The position numbers were made by a program, and so were the translations under genes. A DNA stretch of 64,000 nucleotides from JBPCQA01 sp050998615 (GTDB lineage: Bacteria > Actinomycetota > Actinomycetes > Propionibacteriales > Nocardioidaceae): contig JBPCQA010000017.1 of NCBI GenBank assembly GCA_050998615.1, positions 1 through 64,000 on the forward strand, read 5' to 3'. Under the pieces are notes generated by a model, which worked only from the letters and a program-made list of their open reading frames with translations, made no database searches and was not told the origin of the DNA. How positions within the stretch are numbered: position 1 is the first letter of the stretch; every line of letters begins with the position of its first letter. Positions 26,295 through 33,937 of this stretch are shown one piece after another.

Positions 26295-27557
26295 GTGGCG
26301 ATGACGTCTTCCCCCGCGGTTCGAGCGGCCGTTGACAACCTGGTGGTCAGTGGCCGCCCGGTTGCCGGCTCTCAGCCGCCCGGCGGACCGACCGTCTCTT
26401 CCACGCCGGCGACTTACCTCGCCGACAACCAGGCTCGAGCGACAGCGACTATCGATCTCGACGCGATCACTGCCAACGTCGCGGCGCTAAGGCACCACGT
26501 CGGTGGGCGGGACCTGATGGCCGTCGTCAAGGCCGATGGCTACGGGCACGGGCTCGTGCCTGCTGCCCGCGCATCCCGAGCCGGCGGCGCGGCGTGGCTT
26601 GGTGTGGCGTTGCTCGACGAGGCGTTGGAGCTGCGGGCGGCAGGTGACACCGGTCCGATCCTTTCGTGGCTCGCCGTGCCCGGGGAGAGGTACGGCGCTG
26701 CCATCGCCGCCGGCGTCGAGGTGACCGCTTACGGCCCCGACCAACTCGTCGAGATCGCCGCGGCCGCTGCGTCGGCCGGCCAGCCGGCCGCCGTACAGCT
26801 CAAACTCGACTCCGGGTTGGGCCGCGGCGGGGCTCATCCCGATGACTGGCCGCAACTCGTCGACGCCGCACGGGCTCGCCGAGATGACGGACTCGTCGAC
26901 ATTACCGGTGTCTGGTCACACCTGGCCTGCTCGGACGAGCCGGGCCACTCCTCGATCCAGCGCCAGACAGCGGAGTTCGAGGCCGGGCTCCGCTACGCCG
27001 TGGAGGTCGGCTTGGAGCCGCGCCATGTCCACCTGGCCAACTCCGGCGCAGTGTTGGCGAGCCCGGCGACCTGGTTCACCATGGTGCGCCCCGGTATCGC
27101 GATCTACGGGCTATCGCCGTTCGCCGACGCCACGAGCCCGGTGCGGCTACGTCCGGCGATGACGCTGACTGCGGCACTGGCGTCGGTAAAACGAGTGCAC
27201 GCGGGGCAAGGCGTGTCCTACGGGCTCACGTACGTGACCGACAAACAGACCACGCTCGCCCTTGTGCCGCTCGGCTACGGCGACGGTATCCCCCGAACCG
27301 CATCGGGCGCCGGGCCGGTCGCGATTCGTGGCCAGCGCTTTACGGTGGCCGGTCAGGTCTGCATGGACCAATTCGTCATCGACATCGGCGACAGCGCGGC
27401 GGCGCGCGGCGACGACGTCGTGCTCTTCGGTGATCCAGCGCGCGGTGCCCCGTCCGCACACGAGTGGGCAAGCGCAGCCGACACGATCAGCTACGAGATC
27501 GTCACCCGGATCGCCCCCCGAGTGCCCCGACGCTATGTCGGCGGGGAGTGCCGATGA
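26295..27557 (+). CDS. alr: Alanine racemase
   Basis: It interconverts L- and D-alanine for peptidoglycan. The PLP lysine is in AVVKADGYGHGL, the catalytic tyrosine region is GVSYGLTYVTDKQT, and VCMDQFVIDIG and SYEIVTRIAPRVPR complete the fold. An N-terminal stretch of about 45 residues precedes the fold. The start is GTG 26295 or ATG 26301; neither has a clear Shine-Dalgarno. Its TGA overlaps the ATG of the next gene (ATGA). Confidence 0.95.
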   Translation: MAMTSSPAVRAAVDNLVVSGRPVAGSQPPGGPTVSSTPATYLADNQARATATIDLDAITANVAALRHHVGGRDLMAVVKADGYGHGLVPAARASRAGGAAWLGVALLDEALELRAAGDTGPILSWLAVPGERYGAAIAAGVEVTAYGPDQLVEIAAAAASAGQPAAVQLKLDSGLGRGGAHPDDWPQLVDAARARRDDGLVDITGVWSHLACSDEPGHSSIQRQTAEFEAGLRYAVEVGLEPRHVHLANSGAVLASPATWFTMVRPGIAIYGLSPFADATSPVRLRPAMTLTAALASVKRVHAGQGVSYGLTYVTDKQTTLALVPLGYGDGIPRTASGAGPVAIRGQRFTVAGQVCMDQFVIDIGDSAAARGDDVVLFGDPARGAPSAHEWASAADTISYEIVTRIAPRVPRRYVGGECR

Positions 27558-28633
27558 GCCCAGGATCGATGAAGAAGTACGCCGGTGTGCTCGCCGCCGC
27601 CGCCGGTGTCGTCGCTTCGGGTGCGCTCGCCGGCGTACTCGCCGAACGCAATGTAGCGGCGCGTCGGCGCACCGGTGGCCAGGTGCCGCTTGGTTCATTG
27701 CGCGGCGAGCGGCACGTGGTCATCGCCGACGACAACCTCGACCTGTACGCCGAGCTCGACGACGTCGCCGCAGCCGCTGGCCCCGGTGCCGCGTCAACGG
27801 TGGGGTGTCCGACCGTCGTCTTCGTGCATGGTTACGCACTCAACCTGGACTGTTGGCACTTTCAGCGTGAAGCGTTACGTGGACGGCACCGGATGGTCTT
27901 CTTCGATCAGCGATCCCACGGCCGGTCGGCCCGGTCGCGGTCGGAGCATTGCAGCATCGCGCAGCTCGGCCGTGATCTAGCCGCGGTGCTGGACCAGCTC
28001 GCGCCCGAGGGCACCGTCGTGCTTGTCGGGCACTCGATGGGCGGCATGGCGATACTGGCGCTCGCCGGTCAACACCCTGAGTGGTTTGGCTCACGGGTCG
28101 TGGGAGCCGCGTTGATCTCGACCAGCGCCGGTGGCTTGAATGCGATGACGTTGGGGCTTCCTGGGCCGCCGGGTCGACTGCTGCATAGGTTGTCGCCCGC
28201 GGTGGTGACCGGGCTGGCGAGAGCACCACGGCTGGTCGAGAGAAGCCGTCGAGCTGGTTCGGATATCGCGTTGAACCTCACCCGTCGACTGGCCTTTGGA
28301 GGTCCTGTCCCTCAGGAGTACGTCGACTTCACCGACCAGATGCTGTCCGGCACTCCCTTTGGGGTCGTGGCGGACTTCTTTCCGGGATTCGGCAATCACG
28401 ATATGACGCAGGCTCTAGGCGCGTTCGACGACCTTGCGACGGTGGTGATCTGTGGAACCCGCGACTCGATGACCCCGATTTCGCACAGTCGCAGAATCGC
28501 CGGTGCGGTGCGCGGTGCTTCGTTATTGGAGCTGCCTGATGCAGGTCACATGGTGATGCTTGAATGTCACGACGCCGTCGACCAGGCCTTGGTAGAGCTC
28601 GTCGACGGCTCATCTCGCCCGACAGCGGCATGA
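27554..28633 (+). CDS. Alpha/beta hydrolase, likely membrane-anchored
   Basis: The 359-residue protein has a hydrophobic N-terminus (about residues 8-28: AGVLAAAAGVVASGALAGVL) that could anchor it, then an alpha/beta-hydrolase fold. The oxyanion region is VFVHGYALNLDCW, the nucleophile elbow GHSMGG, an acid in GTRDSMTPI and the His in DAGHMVM. The substrate is unknown. It overlaps alr and tsaE by ATGA at both ends, so all three are translationally coupled. This placement between alr and tsaE is common in actinobacteria. Confidence 0.88.
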   Translation: MSPGSMKKYAGVLAAAAGVVASGALAGVLAERNVAARRRTGGQVPLGSLRGERHVVIADDNLDLYAELDDVAAAAGPGAASTVGCPTVVFVHGYALNLDCWHFQREALRGRHRMVFFDQRSHGRSARSRSEHCSIAQLGRDLAAVLDQLAPEGTVVLVGHSMGGMAILALAGQHPEWFGSRVVGAALISTSAGGLNAMTLGLPGPPGRLLHRLSPAVVTGLARAPRLVERSRRAGSDIALNLTRRLAFGGPVPQEYVDFTDQMLSGTPFGVVADFFPGFGNHDMTQALGAFDDLATVVICGTRDSMTPISHSRRIAGAVRGASLLELPDAGHMVMLECHDAVDQALVELVDGSSRPTAA

Positions 28634-29127
28634 CATTCGTCGTGAGTGCGGCGACGGCGAAGGACACTCGGGCGATCGGAGAACGACTAGGGCGAGTCGT
28701 CGTCGCCGGAGACGTCATCCTCCTCACCGGCGAGCTTGGTGCCGGCAAGACGACCTTCGTCCAGGGGCTGGGCGCGGGCCTGCGCGTGCGGGGCGACATC
28801 ACGTCGCCGACCTTCGTGATCGCCCGAGTTCATGCCCCGCTCGGCGACGGCCCGGCACTCGTGCATGTGGATGCCTTCAGGCTTGGCGACCAGGCGGAGC
28901 TCGACGATGTCGACATCGACGCGTTCGTGGACGATGCGGTAACCGTGGTCGAGTGGGGCGAGGGGGTCGCCGAGGCGTTGTCGGACGATCGACTCGTCGT
29001 GTACATCGTCCGGCCTGGTGGTAGCGACGTGGTTGACGAGTCCCGAACCGTGTCGATGACGCCCATCGGCACACGGTGGGCGGCCGCGCCGCTGTCCTTT
29101 GTCCTCGCCGGCACGCCACCCCGCTAG
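28630..29127 (+). CDS. tsaE: tRNA t6A synthesis ATPase TsaE
   Basis: TsaE is the ATPase that resets the TsaB-TsaD complex during t6A37 formation. The 165-residue protein has Walker A GELGAGKTTF (about 34-43), SPTFVIARVH, and HVDAFRLGDQAELDD, ending with VEWGEG. ATG 28630 overlaps the hydrolase stop (ATGA). The C-terminal 30 residues are poorly conserved. tsaB follows after a 136-bp gap. Confidence 0.94.
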   Translation: MTFVVSAATAKDTRAIGERLGRVVVAGDVILLTGELGAGKTTFVQGLGAGLRVRGDITSPTFVIARVHAPLGDGPALVHVDAFRLGDQAELDDVDIDAFVDDAVTVVEWGEGVAEALSDDRLVVYIVRPGGSDVVDESRTVSMTPIGTRWAAAPLSFVLAGTPPR

Positions 29128-29140
29128 CACCGCGGCACCG

Positions 29141-29175
29141 CCAAGATGAGGCGCTCAGCTGGTCAGGGACGCTGC
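29141..29175. repeat. GCTCAGCTGGTC repeat copy (tsaE/tsaB spacer)
   Basis: CCAAGATGAGGCGCTCAGCT followed by GGTCAGGGACGCTGC matches copies at 41212, 50064 and others. The second arm of the hairpin seen elsewhere is poor here. Confidence 0.55.
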
Positions 29176-29263
29176 CGCTTTCCGGTGCTCAACCACCCTC
29201 AGAAGCGATGCCCTCACGGTGGCGGAGGAGGTCGCCGCTGCCCGGGGTTAGGCTCGCGGCGTC

Positions 29264-29905
29264 ATGTTGCTTGCTTTCGATACCGCCACACCGGCCGTCA
29301 CCGTCGCCTTGCATGACGGCACTTCGGTGCTGGCGGAGTCGACCGTGGTTGGTGGATTGCGGCACGCGGAGCTGCTGGCGCCGGGCATCGCGCGGGTGCT
29401 CGCGGCGGCAGCTCTCGCGCCGAACGACCTGACAGAGATTGCGGTGGGCGTGGGCCCAGGGCCATTCACCGGACTACGAGTCGGCATCGTCACCGCCCGC
29501 ACGATGTCCGCGGTGCTCGGCATCCCAGTCGTCGGGGTGTGCACGCTAGATGCGGTGGCAGCCGCAGCGGAAGCCGAGGGGGACATTTTGGATGGGGGCT
29601 TCCTGGTGGCGACCGACGCTCGGCGCAAAGAGGTGTATTGGGCGCGATACTCCTCTCCGGTGAAGAGGCTGACCGATCCGGCGGTGGACAAGCCGGCGGC
29701 GATCGCGACATCGATGCCGGTCGCCGGGCGAGGACCGGTGCTCTACCCCGACGAATTTCCGCATGCCATCGCACCGGAGCACCCGAGCGCTACCAACATC
29801 GCGCGCCTCGTGGCAGCTGGACAGTGCGACCTGTTCGAGCCGGAGCCGCTCTACCTGCGGCGCCCCGACGTAGCCCAGCCAGGCCCGCGCAAACCAGTGG
29901 GATGA
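29264..29905 (+). CDS. tsaB: t6A complex dimerization subunit TsaB
   Basis: TsaB is the non-catalytic ASKHA-fold partner of TsaD in t6A37 synthesis. The 213-residue protein begins LLAFDTATPAVTVAL and has GVGPGPFTGLRVGI and RKEVYWARY. ATG 29264 is used. The following fused rimI-tsaD gene starts 13 bp downstream, so all are expected to be co-transcribed. Confidence 0.94.
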   Translation: MLLAFDTATPAVTVALHDGTSVLAESTVVGGLRHAELLAPGIARVLAAAALAPNDLTEIAVGVGPGPFTGLRVGIVTARTMSAVLGIPVVGVCTLDAVAAAAEAEGDILDGGFLVATDARRKEVYWARYSSPVKRLTDPAVDKPAAIATSMPVAGRGPVLYPDEFPHAIAPEHPSATNIARLVAAGQCDLFEPEPLYLRRPDVAQPGPRKPVG

Positions 29906-29917
29906 CGGTGTGGTGAC

Positions 29918-31480
29918 GTGGCGGTGAGCATCATTCGAGCTGCCACCACAGCGGACGTCGAGGCGGTCGACGTACTAGAGAGGGAGTCCTTCGGGGCCGC
30001 GGCGTGGTCTCGCTCGACCGTTGATGCGGAGTTCGCCGAGCTAGGCCGCACTCGCAGCATTGTGGTGGCGATCACTGGCGGCGAGGTGGTCGGCTACGCC
30101 GTGCTGTGCGTGACTGCGGACTTTTCCGACCTGCATCGGATGGCTGTCGCGCAATCGCACCGTCACCGGGGGATCGCCGCGAAGCTGTTGTCCCGTCTGC
30201 TGGAGATGGCGGCCGACGCCGGCTCGCCGCGAATGCTGCTTGAGGTGGCCGCCGACAACGTAGCCGCGCTGAGGTTGTACGCGCGACACGGGTTCATCGG
30301 AATGGGCCGACGCCCACGTTATTACGCCACCGACGCGGACGCGGTGGTCATGCAGCGGGCCCTCGCGCTGCCTGGCGTCGCGGACCCAACAGCAAGTCCA
30401 CGTCGTCCCGAGTCGGCGGGCAGAATGGGTCGGATGGTTGACCTTCCGCTGGTGCTCGGCATCGAGACCTCCTGCGACGAAACGGGCGTCGGGCTCGTGC
30501 GCGGCAACGACCTGCTTGCCGACGCGGTCGCGTCAAGCGTGGAGCAGCATGCCCGGTTTGGCGGCGTGGTGCCAGAAGTCGCCAGCCGCGCCCATCTGGA
30601 GGCAATGGTCCCGACGATCCAACGCGCCTGTCGCGATGCAGGTGTCGCATTGGGCGACGTCGACGCAATCGCGGTCACCGCAGGGCCAGGTCTGGCGGGT
30701 GCGCTGCTGGTCGGGGTCGCTGCGGCGAAGGCGCTGGCGTTGTCGCTCGGTAGGCCGGTGTACGGCGTCAACCATCTCTCCGCTCACGTCGCCGTCGATC
30801 AACTCGAGCACGGACCACTGCCTGAATCTTGCGTGGCGCTGCTGGTCAGCGGCGGCCACTCCAGTCTGCTGCTTGTCGACGATGTGACCGTCGGCGTGAA
30901 ACCACTCGGCGCCACCATCGACGACGCCGCCGGCGAGGCCTTCGACAAGGTGGCGCGGCTGCTGGGATTGCCGTTCCCCGGCGGCCCGCACATCGACCGG
31001 GTGGCCGGTGAGAACGGCAGCATCACCATCGACTTCCCCCGAGGTCTCAGCTCAAACCGGGATCTCCAACGGCATCGCTTCGACTTCTCGTTCAGCGGGT
31101 TGAAGACGGCGGTGGCCCGGTGGGTCGAGGCTCGGGAGCGAGCCGGTGAGCCGGTGCCGGTTGCCGACGTGGCGGCGTCTTTCCAGGAGGCGGTGTGCGA
31201 TGTGCTGACCCGAAAGGCAGTCGATGCCTGCCGAGCAAGTGGCGCCAAGCATCTGGTGATCGGAGGTGGGGTGGCCGCAAACTCCCGACTGCGGGCGCTG
31301 GCGGAGGAGCGGGCGGGGCGGCACGGCATCGCCGTACGGGTGCCACGGCCGGGTCTGTGCACCGACAACGGGGCGATGGTGGCGGCGTTGGGTTCTGAGC
31401 TGGTACGTCGAGGGCGGCCCGCGTCGTCGTACGACCTGCCCGCCGACTCCGCTATGCCGGTCACCACCGTGGTCGCCTGA
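29918..31480 (+). CDS. tsaD: RimI-TsaD fusion: GNAT domain plus tRNA t6A transferase
   Basis: One 520-residue frame encodes two proteins usually separate. Residues 1-150 are RimI-like GNAT (acetyl-CoA loop QSHRHRGIAAKLL, tail RRPRYYATDADAVVMQR), which acetylates ribosomal protein or other N-termini. A linker of about 20 residues follows. Residues 173-520 are full-length TsaD (LGIETSCDETGVGLV, metal histidines in VNHLSAHVAVD, GGVAANSRLRAL), which transfers threonylcarbamoyl to A37. No stop lies between. Internal ATGs at 30425 and 30434 could allow separate TsaD. GTG 29918 is the start. Confidence 0.92.
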   Translation: MAVSIIRAATTADVEAVDVLERESFGAAAWSRSTVDAEFAELGRTRSIVVAITGGEVVGYAVLCVTADFSDLHRMAVAQSHRHRGIAAKLLSRLLEMAADAGSPRMLLEVAADNVAALRLYARHGFIGMGRRPRYYATDADAVVMQRALALPGVADPTASPRRPESAGRMGRMVDLPLVLGIETSCDETGVGLVRGNDLLADAVASSVEQHARFGGVVPEVASRAHLEAMVPTIQRACRDAGVALGDVDAIAVTAGPGLAGALLVGVAAAKALALSLGRPVYGVNHLSAHVAVDQLEHGPLPESCVALLVSGGHSSLLLVDDVTVGVKPLGATIDDAAGEAFDKVARLLGLPFPGGPHIDRVAGENGSITIDFPRGLSSNRDLQRHRFDFSFSGLKTAVARWVEARERAGEPVPVADVAASFQEAVCDVLTRKAVDACRASGAKHLVIGGGVAANSRLRALAEERAGRHGIAVRVPRPGLCTDNGAMVAALGSELVRRGRPASSYDLPADSAMPVTTVVA

Positions 31481-31518
31481 GGATCGGCGCACGAACTGCA
31501 GGGGTCAGGCGGTGAGCC

Positions 31519-31570
31519 GGCTCTGGCGAGCTGTCCTGTCTCTGACGGGCTGAGCGTCGGAAGTTGGCGC
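31519..31570. repeat. GAGCTGAGCGTC repeat copy
   Basis: The space between tsaD and the MDMPI-like gene carries GGGCTGAGCGTCGGAAGTTG, matching the right arm of copies at 41212-41265 and 50064-50113. Confidence 0.5.
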
Positions 31571-31582
31571 TAGATTGCGGCT

Positions 31583-32380
31583 ATGGATGAACCACTGAAC
31601 TACCTTGACCACATCCGCAACGAATCCCGCCGATTCGCCGACTGCCTCAACGCCGCGGATCCGCAGGCCCCGGTGCCGTGCTGTCCGGATTGGACCGCGG
31701 CCGACCTGCTGTGGCACTTGACCGAGGTGCAGCTGTTTTGGGCGGTGATCGTGCGGGATCGGTTGTCGTCGCCGGCGGCATCGGAGGCCGCCAAGCCAGA
31801 CCGTCCCGACGCCTACCAAGACCTGATGGCATTGTTCGGCGACGCGACCGCCCAGCTCACCGCCGCGCTCGACTCGACCTCCGACGACACTGCGGTGTGG
31901 AGCTGGTCGACCGACCAAACCGCCGGGTTCGTGCGACGTCGGCAGGCTCATGAAGCGCTGATTCACCGTCTCGACGCCGAGCAGACGGTCGGCGAAGTTA
32001 CCGACTTCGATGCCGCGCTTGCCTGCGACGGAGTGGACGAGGCGCTTCGGGTGATGTATGGCGGCCTGCCCGCCTGGGCCAGGTTCGCGCCAGACGACGA
32101 GATGACCACCCGAGTTCGGGCCGCCGACTCCGGCGCCGAGTGGACGCTGGTGCTTGGCCGAGCCACCGGCACCAGTCCCGACAGCGGCACCAGCTACGAC
32201 GAGGACTCACTCCGGGTAGTCGACGATCCCAACGCTGCGGTGTCATGCACGGTGGAGGCGAACGCTCGTGACTTGGATGTCTGGTTGTGGGGGCGCGGGT
32301 CAGCGGAGACGCTCAGTGTCGACGGGGACCGCGTGGTCTTCGACAGGCTGCAGGCGTTGGTCCACGAAGGCATCCAGTAG
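31583..32380 (+). CDS. Maleylpyruvate isomerase-family (MDMPI, DinB-like) protein
   Basis: The 265-residue protein has the N-terminal DinB-like four-helix domain typical of mycothiol-dependent MDMPI enzymes: CPDWTAADLLWHLTEVQLFW, and the HEALIHRLDAE motif with the expected metal histidines. A C-terminal SCP2-like domain follows from about residue 175. Such proteins are widespread in mycothiol producers. Actual activity is unknown. ATG 31583. Confidence 0.85.
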   Translation: MDEPLNYLDHIRNESRRFADCLNAADPQAPVPCCPDWTAADLLWHLTEVQLFWAVIVRDRLSSPAASEAAKPDRPDAYQDLMALFGDATAQLTAALDSTSDDTAVWSWSTDQTAGFVRRRQAHEALIHRLDAEQTVGEVTDFDAALACDGVDEALRVMYGGLPAWARFAPDDEMTTRVRAADSGAEWTLVLGRATGTSPDSGTSYDEDSLRVVDDPNAAVSCTVEANARDLDVWLWGRGSAETLSVDGDRVVFDRLQALVHEGIQ

Positions 32381-32435
32381 CCGCTTCAGCGCGAGCTCAC
32401 CGGCGACCGGCGTTGACACCAGGCAGACTGTCCCC

Positions 32436-33209
32436 GTGATCAACGGGCGCGATGCCACGAGCGCACCCCGGCTGCGGGGGCTGGAAGTTCTCGCGGTCTT
32501 GGGTGTCTCCCTCGGGATGTCCGGGATCTATGCGCTGCTCTACTTCGTCCGTGCGGAGGTGACGGTCACCGGCGGCATCTCGTCCACGACGGCCACCGTG
32601 GTCGCCGGACCAGCCACCAGCTACGTCTGGCTCGACATTCTGGACGATCTGTCCGGCGTGTTGAACGGCCTGGTGCCTGCGGGGCTGGCGATCGTGTTGC
32701 TGGCGCGCGATCCCGGCACTCGTGGCCTCGGCATCGGCCTGGACTGGCTGCGCGCACGCCAGGAAACCCTCGTTGGCATCGGGTTCACTGCGCTCATCGG
32801 CATCCCGGGCCTGGCCCTGGTGTGGATCGCCCACCAGCTTGGCCTCAACGCCAGCCTGGCCGTCGTCGACCTGCCGGACTCGTGGTATCGGGTGCCGCTG
32901 CTTATCATCGAAGCCGCGCAGAACGGCATCCTCGAGGAGATTGTCGTGGTCGGCTATCTGCTCACCCGGCTGCGGCAGCTCGGCTGGAGCAACCCGCAGG
33001 CGCTGGTGGCCAGCGCGGTCCTGCGGGGCAGCTACCACCTCTACCAGGGCGTCGGCGGCTTTGTCGGAAACCTCGTGATGGGCGTGATCTTCGGTTGGTG
33101 GTTCCAGCGCACCCGACGGGTCCTGCCGCTGGCGATTGCGCACTTCCTGCTGGACGCCGTCAGCTTCGTCGGCTACGTCTACTTGCGCCACCGGATCCGC
33201 TGGATTTGA
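32436..33209 (+). CDS. CPBP family intramembrane glutamic endopeptidase
   Basis: The 257-residue product has several hydrophobic helices and the CPBP (Abi) motifs: EEIVVVGYLL (paired Glu), YHLYQGVGG, and AHFLLDAV, which form the intramembrane metal site. The canonical Arg after EE is replaced by Gly, so activity should be checked. The GTG at 32436 gives a sensible N-terminus; no good ribosome-binding site is visible. Confidence 0.8.
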   Translation: MINGRDATSAPRLRGLEVLAVLGVSLGMSGIYALLYFVRAEVTVTGGISSTTATVVAGPATSYVWLDILDDLSGVLNGLVPAGLAIVLLARDPGTRGLGIGLDWLRARQETLVGIGFTALIGIPGLALVWIAHQLGLNASLAVVDLPDSWYRVPLLIIEAAQNGILEEIVVVGYLLTRLRQLGWSNPQALVASAVLRGSYHLYQGVGGFVGNLVMGVIFGWWFQRTRRVLPLAIAHFLLDAVSFVGYVYLRHRIRWI

Positions 33210-33342
33210 CGCACCTTCAGCCAGCGCTGCCCGCGCGACGTCCGCTTCCGATTGCTGATGGCTGAAGACGCCACGAAGAGAAGCGCCCGCAACTTTCAGC
33301 CATAGTGATGTGGCGCTTCGACCTTGCGGAGGAATGGCGGAT
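33210..33342. repeat. TTCAGCCA repeats upstream of the groES promoter
   Basis: CTTCAGCCAGCG, GATGGCTGAAGACGCC and ACTTTCAGCCATAGTG lie in 33214-33306 and can form hairpins. No gene is present. They belong to the same family as 7478-7497 and 24180-24262. Confidence 0.5.
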
Positions 33343-33369
33343 CTGGCACTCAGCTTGACCGAGTGCCAA
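33343..33369 (+). promoter_or_regulatory. CIRCE operator 1 (HrcA)
   Basis: TGGCACTC (33344-33351), a 9-bp spacer and GAGTGCCA (33361-33368) make a perfect CIRCE inverted repeat. It overlaps the groES promoter -35 box. HrcA binds such sites and represses in the absence of heat shock. Confidence 0.9.
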
Positions 33370-33383
33370 TCGCGGCCTAGATT
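33355..33383 (+). promoter_or_regulatory. groES promoter
   Basis: TTGACC (33355-33360), 17-bp spacer, TAGATT (33378-33383): a good housekeeping promoter. It lies between the two CIRCE elements, with the -35 inside CIRCE 1. Confidence 0.7.
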
Positions 33384-33388
33384 CTGAG

Positions 33389-33415
33389 TTAGCACTCTCA
33401 TCCTGAAAGTGCTAG
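33389..33415 (+). promoter_or_regulatory. CIRCE operator 2 (HrcA)
   Basis: TTAGCACTC (33389-33397), 9-bp spacer and AAGTGCTAG (33407-33415). It differs from consensus only at the outer G of the right arm and the final base. It lies at the predicted transcription start. Confidence 0.88.
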
Positions 33416-33512
33416 CGAGACTGGTTCACGGCACCCGCGACGACGTGTCCTGCTCGCACCTATCCGAAGTTATGTGCACTTCCCTTATCGAAGTGAAAGG
33501 TGAGGTCAGCAA

Positions 33513-33809
33513 GTGTCTGTCAGCATCAAGCCGCTCGAAGACCGCATTGTCGTCCGCACGCTCGAAGCAGAGCAGACCACCGCCTCCGGGCTGGTCATTC
33601 CCGACACCGCCAAGGAGAAGCCCCAGGAGGGCGAAGTCCTGGCAGTGGGCCCGGGTCGCGTGGACGACAGCGGCAACCGCATCCCGCTCGACATCACTGT
33701 TGGTGACAAGGTCATCTACAGCAAGTACGGCGGCACCGAGGTCAAGTACTCGGGTGAGGACTACTTGATCCTCTCCGCGCGCGACGTCCTCGCCGTCGTC
33801 GAGAAGTAG
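33513..33809 (+). CDS. groES: Co-chaperonin GroES
   Basis: GroES caps the GroEL folding chamber. The 98-residue protein has the IKPLEDRIVV start, the mobile loop with TTASGLVIPDTAKEKPQ, and GGTEVKYSGEDYLIL. GTG 33513 is preceded by AAAGGTGAGG. It is controlled by a promoter flanked by two CIRCE sites. A strong hairpin follows before groEL. Confidence 0.97.
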   Translation: MSVSIKPLEDRIVVRTLEAEQTTASGLVIPDTAKEKPQEGEVLAVGPGRVDDSGNRIPLDITVGDKVIYSKYGGTEVKYSGEDYLILSARDVLAVVEK

Positions 33810-33830
33810 TTTCTCGAAGACTTTCCACTG

Positions 33831-33871
33831 ACGACGCCCCGGCGGTCCGACACCGGGCGCCGGGGCGTCGT
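33831..33871 (+). terminator. 14-bp perfect hairpin between groES and groEL
   Basis: ACGACGCCCCGGCG (33831-33844) and CGCCGGGGCGTCGT (33858-33871) are perfectly complementary with a 13-nt loop, followed by TCTCTTCC. It could act as a partial terminator or a processing/stability element that sets the groES:groEL ratio. Confidence 0.8.
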
Positions 33872-33937
33872 TCTCTTCCATTTCGTACGTTTCCGTCTCG
33901 GACACCCATCGCGAGCGAACAGCAAAAGGAATTCCCA

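Noticed and set aside
32413..32418. TTGACA as -35 of the CPBP gene
   Set aside because: No -10 box is found at 16-19 bp; the start codon falls where the -10 should be.
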